DNA of 64,000 nucleotides from Gp6-AA40 sp036802945 (GTDB lineage: Bacteria > Acidobacteriota > Vicinamibacteria > Vicinamibacterales > UBA2999): NCBI GenBank assembly GCA_036802945.1, contig DAIRVG010000002.1, forward strand, positions 81,744-145,743. The letters run 5' to 3'. A model generated the notes under the pieces. It was given only the letters and a program-made list of their open reading frames with translations. It had not been told where the DNA came from and did not search any database. The position numbers were made by a program, and so were the translations under genes. Below are positions 50,897 to 58,200 of the stretch, piece after piece. The number at the start of each line of letters is the position of its first letter. Position 1 is the first letter of the stretch.

Positions 50897-51925
50897 ATGG
50901 CGAAGGCCCCGAAGGCCCCGAAGCGGTCGTCCACTCGGAAATCCGGCCGCGCCGCCTCCGCGAAGGCGCGCCCGATCGCAGTGTCGCGTGCGGCGAAACG
51001 CGGCGGCCACAAGGCACCGGCGGGTCGAACCGCAGTAAGAAAGGACCGCCAGGGCGCGGCGATGACGCGCGTGACCCGTCAGACCGAGGTGCGTGGAACC
51101 GAGACGCGCATCGAACGCGTGGTCGAGCGTGCGCCGAAGCCCAGCTTGCCGGACGTCGATCGCGCGGCAGGACGTGGCCGCTACGTGTACTGCATCATCC
51201 GGGCGAGCCAGCCGTTGAAGTTCGGCGCGATCGGCATGGACGAGCAGTGGCCCGAGGTCTCCACGATCAACTTCAAGGACATGGCGGCCGTCATCTCCGA
51301 TATTCCGCTCGCCCCGCTCGATTCCACCCGCGAGAACGTCCTCGCGCACGAGCGCGTGAACGAGACGGTCATGCGCGATCACACGGTCATTCCGATGTCG
51401 TTCGGCACGATCTTCAAGACACGCGAGGACATCGTCGAGCTGCTGCGATCGGCGTACGATGCCTTCGCCGACGTGCTGTCGAAGATGCAGGACAAGCTCG
51501 AGTTCGGTCTGAAGGTGCTGTGGGACCGCGATGAGATCGTGCGCACGATCGAGCAGGAGGACGAGGACATCCACCGGCTGAAGACGGAGATCTCTTCCCA
51601 GAAGGGGTCGACCTATTTTGCGCGGATGCAGTACGGCCGCCTGATCGACGGTGCGCTGCAACAGCGATCCGAGCGTTACGTCGCCGAGTTCTTCCAAGGG
51701 CTGCGCGATGTGTCGGTAGCGTCACGTGTCAACCGCGCGATCGGCGACAAGATGATCATGAATGCCGCGTTCCTCGTGCAGCGCGACCAGGAACCGGCCT
51801 TCGACAAGCGGATCAAGGAAATCGCGTCGCGCTTCGACAAGCTCACCTTCAAGTACACCGGACCCTGGCCGCCGTACAACTTCGTCAATATCCGCCTGAA
51901 GCTCGAGAGATCGGGGCAGCATTGA
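50897..51925 (+). CDS. gvpL: GvpL/F family gas vesicle protein, first of three
   Basis: Protein of 342 residues. Residues about 93-340 form the GvpF/L fold (RYVYCIIRASQPL, LAHERVNETVMRDHTVIPMS, TGPWPPYNFVNIRL). The first 90 residues are a Lys/Arg/Ala-rich extension, not normal for the family and probably disordered. GvpF/L proteins are minor shell-assembly factors that bind GvpA before it polymerises. ATG 50897 follows AGGAAGAGG. Confidence 0.88.
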   Translation: MAKAPKAPKRSSTRKSGRAASAKARPIAVSRAAKRGGHKAPAGRTAVRKDRQGAAMTRVTRQTEVRGTETRIERVVERAPKPSLPDVDRAAGRGRYVYCIIRASQPLKFGAIGMDEQWPEVSTINFKDMAAVISDIPLAPLDSTRENVLAHERVNETVMRDHTVIPMSFGTIFKTREDIVELLRSAYDAFADVLSKMQDKLEFGLKVLWDRDEIVRTIEQEDEDIHRLKTEISSQKGSTYFARMQYGRLIDGALQQRSERYVAEFFQGLRDVSVASRVNRAIGDKMIMNAAFLVQRDQEPAFDKRIKEIASRFDKLTFKYTGPWPPYNFVNIRLKLERSGQH

Positions 51926-51962
51926 AAAACCCCAAACCCCAAACCCCAAATCCCAAATCAAA
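51926..51962. repeat. CCCCAAA heptamer repeats
   Basis: ACCCCAA and ATCCCAA units in tandem directly after the gvpL stop. Same unit type as at 40383 and 54894. Confidence 0.75.
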
Positions 51963-51979
51963 ACGGAACGCGATTTGAA

Positions 51980-52588
51980 ATGTTCATCTTGGACTCGCTG
52001 ATGATTTCGGGCATTTCGTGGACGCTGAAGACCGTCCTCACGGCGGCCGAGGCCGAGATGAACGACGACACGGCGCTGCGCGAGCAGCTGCTCGCGGCCG
52101 AGATGCAGCGCGAGGCGGGGGAGATCACCGACGAGGACTACGCCGAGATCGAGCGCGATCTCCTGGCCCGCATACGCGAGATCAAGGAGCGCCGCGAAGG
52201 AGGATCGGGGCCGCTCGCGTTCGGCGATGGCGAGCCGATCGAAAGTACCGCAGACAGCCGCTTCCAGATAGAAGCAACCGTGTCCGGAGATTTCCACCAG
52301 CCTGAGAGCGCTCCTCACACCACGGTCGTCGAAACCGAGCCTGCGCGCGGCGGCATCGTTGGATCGCAGACCGGGCGCACCCTGTCGGTGCTCGACGTCG
52401 AACCGATTCATGCCGAAACGCTGAAAGCGCCCGCGCTTCCTCGGCCCGCCACCAAACGGCGCCGCAGGAGCCTCGTTCCCAGCCGTCGCCGCGCAACCGC
52501 GTCGCCGCGCGCGCCCAAGGTGAAGCCTCGTCGTCGCACCTCTTCAGCAAGCACGCGAGCGAAGGCGGGTAAGATCCGCAAGTCGTGA
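51980..52588 (+). CDS. gvpG: GvpG gas vesicle protein, extended
   Basis: Protein of 202 residues. The first 75 residues are the GvpG domain (DSLMISGISWTLKTVLTAAE, then the acidic helix REAGEITDEDYAEIERDLLARI). GvpG binds other assembly factors, GvpF/L in particular. The remaining 125 residues are an Arg/Pro/Ala-rich tail without homologues known to me. The stop overlaps the next gene start (GTGA). Confidence 0.85.
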   Translation: MFILDSLMISGISWTLKTVLTAAEAEMNDDTALREQLLAAEMQREAGEITDEDYAEIERDLLARIREIKERREGGSGPLAFGDGEPIESTADSRFQIEATVSGDFHQPESAPHTTVVETEPARGGIVGSQTGRTLSVLDVEPIHAETLKAPALPRPATKRRRRSLVPSRRRATASPRAPKVKPRRRTSSASTRAKAGKIRKS

Positions 52589-53493
52589 GCGTCACGCTCA
52601 GTTATGTCTTCTGCCTGGTGCGCGGCGCCAGGCGGCCGGTCGTGCGCGACATTCCCGACGGAATGCCGGGTGGCAGCGACCTGCGCGCGATCGAGGTCGG
52701 CGACCAGCTGTGGGCAATTGTGGAGACCGTTCGCGAGGCGGACTACAGCGAGGGCGCGCTTGTCCGCGGCCTGCAGAATCTCGACTGGGTCGGAGAGCGC
52801 GCCGTTGCGCACGAGCGAGTCATCGAGCGATTCCTCTCCGCGTCCGCGGTGCTTCCGATGCAGCTCTTCACGATGTTCACCTCCGATGAGCGCGTCGCGG
52901 AGCACGTGCGAGCCGACCGGCGCAGGATCGCCCGCATCCTCAAGCGGATCGATCGCAAGGTCGAGTGGGGCCTCCGGCTCACGTGGGACGAGAAGGCCGC
53001 GCGCGAGAAAATCGATCGTAANNNNNNNNNNNNNNNNNNNNNNNNNNNNNNNNNNNNNNNNNNNNNNNNNNNNNNNNNNNNNNNNNNNNNNNNNNNNNNN
53101 NNNNNNNNNNNNNNNNNNNNNCTCGCGCGGAAGCGAGACATCCTCGACCTGAACCGGGCGCAGCTCGCCGAGGCGCGCGTGGAGGCAGGCCGCCTGTACA
53201 AGGCAATTTCGCGAGAAGCCACCGAAGCGCTGCGGCGGACGAGCCTCGAGCGTGCGGCGCCGGGATCGCGGCTGCTGCTCGATGCCGCCTTTCTCGTCCC
53301 CGCGGCACAGGCAGCGGCGTTCCGTGCTTCGTTGCGCAAGCACTCACGGCCCCTCCACGGATACGGCGTGGCGGTTTTGCTCACCGGTCCCTGGCCACCC
53401 TATAACTTCATCGAGCCGCCTTCGCGCAAAAGCGCTTCGGCGAGCCAGGCCCCGCCTTCGCGCGGACGCGCTTCGGCGCGGCATGCGAAATGA
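52585..53493 (+). CDS. gvpF: GvpF/L family gas vesicle protein, second, with an assembly gap
   Basis: Gas vesicle assembly factor of about 302 residues. SYVFCLVRGARRP opens the fold, AHERVIERFLSASAVLPMQL is the central helix, and LTGPWPPYNFIEPP closes it. The N run at 53022-53121 removes part of the coding sequence; the frame on both sides is the same if the gap length were a multiple of three plus one, so true length is unknown. The last 25 residues (RKSASASQAPPSRGRASAR) are encoded by tandem CTTCGCGC palindromes. Starts GTG 52585, overlapping gvpG. Confidence 0.85.
   Translation: MSVTLSYVFCLVRGARRPVVRDIPDGMPGGSDLRAIEVGDQLWAIVETVREADYSEGALVRGLQNLDWVGERAVAHERVIERFLSASAVLPMQLFTMFTSDERVAEHVRADRRRIARILKRIDRKVEWGLRLTWDEKAAREKIDRXXXXXXXXXXXXXXXXXXXXXXXXXXXXXXXXXXLARKRDILDLNRAQLAEARVEAGRLYKAISREATEALRRTSLERAAPGSRLLLDAAFLVPAAQAAAFRASLRKHSRPLHGYGVAVLLTGPWPPYNFIEPPSRKSASASQAPPSRGRASARHAK
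53022..53121. other. Assembly gap (100 N) inside a gene
   Basis: Run of exactly 100 N within the second gvpF/L gene. Flanks (ATCGATCGTA and CTCGCGCGGAAG) show no repeat array, so the cause is not evident. Confidence 0.98.
53418..53485. repeat. Tandem CCTTCGCGC palindromes inside the gvpF 3' end
   Basis: Two copies of a palindrome, CCTTCGCGC-AAAA-GCGCTTCGG and CCTTCGCGC-GGA-CGCGCTTCGG, about 40 bases apart, both read in frame. They add a basic Ser/Arg tail to the protein. Confidence 0.75.
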
Positions 53494-53789
53494 GCCCCAG
53501 CAGGCGTAGAGGCGGACCGTCAGGTCCGACAGAACCGACAGAGAAGGAGCGGATTCTCGGACCGGAGGATGCCTCGCTCCTCGACATCGTCGACAACCTG
53601 CTGAACAAGGGGGTCGTTCTGAGCGGAGACATCACGATCGGCCTGGCGCAGGTCGATCTGGTGTACGCGCGGCTCTCGCTCCTGCTCTCGGCAGCCGATC
53701 GCGTCCTGCCCGGCGAGGATACGGAGTTCATAAAGCGCCATGAAGGGCGGCGCGCGTTGCGCGACGCTCGCCGCCGGGCGCGCGCGTGA
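53490..53789 (+). CDS. GvpA/J-type gas vesicle protein (GvpS/J/M group)
   Basis: Protein of 99 residues. The core SLLDIVDNLLNKGVVLSGDITIGLAQVDLVYARLSLLL (residues about 29-66) is a GvpA-family domain, with SGDITIGL rather than DAWVRVSL, placing it with GvpJ/M/S minor components. Residues 6-15 (RRGGPSGPTE) are encoded by a GGCGGACC/GGTCCGAC palindrome. It overlaps the preceding gene by four bases (ATGA) and the next one by four (GTGA). Confidence 0.82.
   Translation: MSPSRRRGGPSGPTEPTEKERILGPEDASLLDIVDNLLNKGVVLSGDITIGLAQVDLVYARLSLLLSAADRVLPGEDTEFIKRHEGRRALRDARRRARA
53511..53530. repeat. GGCGGACC-GTCA-GGTCCGAC palindrome
   Basis: Near-perfect 8-bp stem with a 4-base loop, in frame within the start of a gas vesicle gene. 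One mismatch at the outer end. Same family as 33111. Confidence 0.75.
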
Positions 53790-54463
53790 TCGTCTGCGTC
53801 TACGCGCTGATCGCATCCTCGTCATCCAGGGTCATCGCCAGTGGAATGAGCGGAGAGCGCGTTCGCACGGTCAGGACCGGCGGAATCTCGGCGCTGGTCG
53901 GCGAACTGCGGCGGGCGCCCAAGCCGACAATGACGAACCTCCGGCGGTATGCGATCGTGATCGAAAAGGCCGCGGCACAGACGCCGGCGATCCTCCCTGT
54001 CCGGTTCGGCACCGGTATGGCTGACCTCGACGAGGTGACGTTTGTTTTGCAGTCGCGGCAGGACACGCTGCGGCGCCGGCTGCGCGCGGTTCGAGGCCGC
54101 AGCCAGATGACGATCCGCGTGGTGCTGGGTAAGTCCGGGTCAGACCCTGGTGACAACCCATTACTGCGGTCAGACCCCGGTGATCAGTCGGCTCAAGGTA
54201 CGCAGTATTTGCAGCAGCGCGCAATAACCGCTGCACGGGCGCGTGAGATTCCCGGCTTCGCGCCGATTCGCGCGGCGGTGAAGCGCTGGGTCAAAGATGA
54301 GCGTGTCGAGAAGCGGGCAGGCGTGGCCACCGTGAATCACCTGATCCCGCGCAGCTCGGTCAGCGCCTATCGCTCCGCAGTCGAACGCGCATCTGCGCGC
54401 GCTGGTCTTCGGGTCCTGGTCACTGGTCCGTTTCCCCCGTACGCATTCGCAGAGAATTGGTGA
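53786..54463 (+). CDS. GvpF/L family gas vesicle protein, third
   Basis: Protein of 225 residues, the shortest GvpF/L copy. MIVCVYALIASSSS opens the fold and VTGPFPPYAFAENW closes it. A stretch at about residues 116-140 (GSDPGDNPLLRSDPGDQS) is coded by two GGTCAGACC-type repeat units and interrupts the fold compared with the other copies. GTG 53786 overlaps the preceding gene. Confidence 0.82.
   Translation: MIVCVYALIASSSSRVIASGMSGERVRTVRTGGISALVGELRRAPKPTMTNLRRYAIVIEKAAAQTPAILPVRFGTGMADLDEVTFVLQSRQDTLRRRLRAVRGRSQMTIRVVLGKSGSDPGDNPLLRSDPGDQSAQGTQYLQQRAITAARAREIPGFAPIRAAVKRWVKDERVEKRAGVATVNHLIPRSSVSAYRSAVERASARAGLRVLVTGPFPPYAFAENW
54128..54182. repeat. GGTCAGACC-type repeat inserted in a gvpF/L gene
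   Basis: CCGGGTCAGACCCTGGTGA and GCGGTCAGACCCCGGTGA, about 35 bases apart and in frame. GGTCAGACC is a short palindrome-like core that I know from dispersed repeats of other bacteria. Confidence 0.7.
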
Positions 54464-54894
54464 CGAGGACACGCGTGGCCAAAAGCACAATCTCCCCGCG
54501 CCGTCGGCGCTCGAAGAAGCCCGTGCGTAAGTCGAAGGTCGTCGCCAAGCGCGGCGCGCTGACGGTTACCGAAGTGTCGAAGATCGACGATCTGCGCCGC
54601 GAGCTCGAGCGCTCGGCTGGACGATCCTCCCCGCTGCGGTGGAACGCGGATCCCGATGATGTGCAGCGATCCGTCGCGCAGCTGGTGTTGACGCTGGTCG
54701 AATTCATCCGACGGGTGCTGGAGCGTCAGGCGATCCGCCGCATGGAGGCGGGCACCATCACCGATCGACAGACCGAGGAGATCGGCCGCGCGCTGATGAA
54801 GCTCGAAGAAACGGTCGTCGAAATCGGTGCGAAGTTCGGCGTGCGGCCCGAGGATCTCAATCTCGACCTGGGACCTGTCGGGAAGCTGATGTAA
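54460..54894 (+). CDS. gvpK: GvpK gas vesicle protein
   Basis: Protein of 144 residues. Residues about 65-140 (DDVQRSVAQLVLTLVEFIRRVLERQAIRRMEAG and the TEEIGRALMKLEET helix, then EDLNLDLGPVGKL) are the GvpK domain. The first 45 residues are Lys/Arg-rich. GvpK is a conserved minor factor needed for gas vesicle formation. GTG 54460 overlaps the preceding stop. Last gene of the cluster. Confidence 0.88.
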   Translation: MTRTRVAKSTISPRRRRSKKPVRKSKVVAKRGALTVTEVSKIDDLRRELERSAGRSSPLRWNADPDDVQRSVAQLVLTLVEFIRRVLERQAIRRMEAGTITDRQTEEIGRALMKLEETVVEIGAKFGVRPEDLNLDLGPVGKLM

Positions 54895-54985
54895 ATCCCA
54901 AATCCCAAATCCCAAGACCCAAATCCAAACTCAAGAGCGCTTAGCGCTGGGATTTGGAGTTTGGGATTTGGGATTTGGGATTTGG
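54894..54985. repeat. AATCCCA / TTTGGGA heptamer arms between convergent genes
   Basis: Four ATCCCAA-type units at the left are mirrored by five TTTGGGA units at the right with a short centre (CTCAAGAGCGCTTAGCGCTG, itself containing AGCGCTTAGCGCT). It could form a long hairpin and end both the gvp transcript and the helicase transcript. Confidence 0.8.
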
Positions 54986-55249
54986 TTACTCGTCCATGTC
55001 CTCCCGGTCGTTTTCAGACGTGGCGCTGTCGGGATCGATGTCGCGGTCGTCGACATCGCCCAGGTCTTCGCCGCGTACGGCTCCGTCATAGCCGCGATTG
55101 CGCGTCGATTCGATCCCTTCGCGTTCCATTTCCTGGTCGCGATCGTTGGTCGACCGCACGCGATTGTGCTCGAGCTCGCTATCCTCGTTCGCCCTCGGCC
55201 GCGTGTTCTCGAGCGTTTCTTCGGACATGTTGCGGCGCTGCTGAGTCAT
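54986..55249 (-). CDS. Small acidic protein, nested in frame at the end of the helicase gene
   Basis: Frame of 87 residues in the same reading frame as the helicase, with no stop between them. GGAGGTGG lies four bases before ATG 55249, a strong ribosome-binding site that would be odd inside a gene. The sequence (starting MTQQRRNMSEE) is acidic and Arg/Asp/Glu-rich, with no recognisable domain, and differs in style from the preceding Lhr domain. So it may be a separate protein whose upstream stop was lost, or a fused tail that is also made alone. Confidence 0.5.
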   Translation of the reverse strand: MTQQRRNMSEETLENTRPRANEDSELEHNRVRSTNDRDQEMEREGIESTRNRGYDGAVRGEDLGDVDDRDIDPDSATSENDREDMDE

Positions 55250-58200
55250 GGCTCCACCTCCATGGTTCGTGGCCGCAATGCCGATGCCAGTTGGATCGAG
55301 CGATCCGTACCCTCGGGGGCGCAGCCGTTCTGTTCGCGCCTGCAACCCCATCGCGGTCGCGGCGAATCCCTCTTCGACGAAGAGGTGTGCCGCAGGGTGT
55401 GTCGGTGCAGGCACTCCGTTGATCTCAGCGATAAGCATTCCCCGCCGTCCTTCGCGTGTGGCGGCGAGATGGAGCAGCATGCGCGCGGCCTCCCGGCCGA
55501 CGCGCGACCGCGAGGGTTCCGACTCCGGCAGAAAGAGCAGCAACTCACGCTCGCCGCGGCGCAGATAGGCTGCCGCATGTCCGTCGACAAGCACCACCAG
55601 GGCGCCGGCAGCTCTCGTCGGACCGCGGCTTGCCGCGGTAGGGTCAGCCAGCGTCGGCCACTTCACACTCGCGCCGTACGGATTTGCCGGATCAGTCGCG
55701 GCGACCACCGCCGTTCGCGGCGTTTCCGGAACATCACGCATCGACCGGAGCAGATCCAGCGCGGCAGGCATTGCAAACTGCGCGGCACCAAGACCGGCCA
55801 CGAAATATCCACGGCGAATTCTCCCGGCGTCTTCCATCGCCTTCAGCACGGTGTAGACCGCCGAGAACCCGCCGGTGACAGATTCGGCCGCTACTGTTTC
55901 GCGCGTGACGATACCGTGGCGGGAGAGGAGTTGCTGAGCCATTGCGGCGCCCCATTCCGTCGCCGACGACTTGGTGGCGCGGCTGGCGCCGACCCGGGAC
56001 CATCGTCCTTCGGCACGCGGTGGCACGAGACGGCGGGAGCGGAACGGCGCTCCGCGCGCTCGTTTCTTTGCGCCGCGCGTCTCCTCGGTCCGGGCGTACG
56101 CCCGTAGCGGCTGCATTGTGTCGTTGGTAACGAAACCCTGCCAGACGAGATCCCACAACGCATCGACGGTCTCTGTCGGAAACCCTCCTCCCGTACCGTC
56201 GTGAACCGCGGTGAAGAACGAGGCGCCGCGCTCCTGCAGGTACTCGAGGATCTCGGCCGCGCGCCCTTCGACGTCGGGTTTGGCCGCTACCGGCGGCCGA
56301 AGGCGCTGCAAATGATCGGTCAAGTACAACGCGACGCGGCCGTCGTGTTCACCCAGCGGCTCGACGCCGACCCACACGACCTCACCCGCGCTCATGAGCG
56401 TATCGAGCATTCCGGGTGTGTAGTCATCGACGCGCGCGGGCAAGACTTCTCGTTCGAGCACGGACGCCGGCACCGGCGCCCCCTGCAGCTGTTCAATCGC
56501 ATCGAGCACCGCCTCCAACCCACGCCGGCCGCTGCCGACCCCGTGCCACGACACGAGAAACCGGCCCAGCGCATCGGCATCGACCGGCTCGATCTCGTGC
56601 CGTAGCCGGGCGAGCGATCGCCGTCGAAGGCTCCGCAGTACATCGGGATCGATCCATTCGCGCTCACGGCCACCCGGTCTGAACTCGCCCTCCATCAATT
56701 TGCCGGCAGCGGTGAGCTGGAGCACGAGCGCCCTCGCCACGCTGACGCCCAGACCGTACCGCGCGGCGACCTCCCGCGCGGTGAACGGTCCGTGCGAACG
56801 CGCATAGCGCAGCGCGAGATCGCCTGCGGCGTCGCGAACAGACTCCAGGAGGGACTCAGGCAGCCCTGGTGGCAAGCGAACGCCGAGCGCATCGCGGTAG
56901 CGCGCGACGTCCTCGACCGCGACGTACCGGTGCTCTCCGGCGATTGGCAGCGACACCACTCGCCGGTCGTGCTCGAGCTGGTGAACGGCCGTGACCGTGT
57001 CCGGCACGACACTTCTCGCTTCGACCTCCTCCATCGTCAGATCGCCGATTCGCAGCAGCAGATCGTGCAGGCCGTCCCTGGTTCGGACCTTGTACTTCTC
57101 GTCGAGGTGCTGCAGCTGCCGTTCGAGCGCGACGGTCGCGTCGGCGTCGAGCAGTTCGCGCAGCTCAGCGTCACCCAGCAGCTCGCGCAACTGCGCCTGG
57201 TCCACTGACAGCGCTTGCGCGCGGCGCTCGGCTAGGGGTGCATCGCCGTCATAGATGTAATTGGCGACATAGCTGAATAGCAATGAGGCGGCAAACGGAG
57301 AGGGAACGCGTGAATCGATCGTCGCCACTTGAAGCGTGCGCCCGCTGATCTTCTTGAGCGTCTCGACGAGCGCGGGCATGTCGAAGTGATCGCGCAACAC
57401 TTCGCGATACGTTTCGAGCAGGACAGGAAACGAGCCGAAGCGCGAGGCGACCGCCAGCAGATCGGAGGCGCGCTTGCGCTGCTGCCACAGCGGGGTGCGC
57501 ATGCCGGGCCGCCGGCGCGGCAACAGCAGGGCGCGGGCGGCGGTCTCGCGGAATCGTGCTGCGAACAGCGACGTCGATCCCAGCTGCCTCAGCACGAGCG
57601 CCTCGATCTCGTCCATGTCCGGCAGTAGTAACGCGGGATCCGGGGGGGTCTCGATCTCGGGAAACCGGACCACGAATCCCTCGTCGCCCCACATCACCTC
57701 GACGTCCATGCCGGTGCGATTGCGGATGTGCGCGGTGACGGCCATTGCCCATGGTGCGTGGATCCGGCTACCGAGCGGCGACAGCAGGCATACGCGCCAA
57801 TCGCCGAGCTCATCGAGGCAGCGCTCGATGACAATGGTCCGGTCGTCGGGGACCGCGCCGGATGCGGCCTGATCGTCCAGGTAGCGGAGCAGGTTTTCGG
57901 CGGCCACGGCGTCGAGATCGTGCTGACGCACCAGGCGATCGATCGCGGCGGGACGCGGCATGGCGCGCAGATCGCGAACGAGCTTGCCGATTGCGTATCC
58001 CAGTTCGACGGGACGGCCCTGCTGATCGCCGTGCCAGAACGGCATCTTGCCCGGCTCGCCCGGTGCGGGCGACACAAGCACGCGGTCGTGCGTGATCTCC
58101 TCGATCCGCCAGGTCGACGCGCCAAGCGTAAAGGTTTCGCCAACCTGGGTTTCGAAGACCATTTCTTCGTCCAGCTCGCCGACGCGCACGGGTCGATCGG

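Noticed and set aside
54894..54985. Direct repeats that might suggest a CRISPR array
   Set aside because: Units are 7 bases with no spacers of constant length and with mirrored arms; no cas gene nearby.
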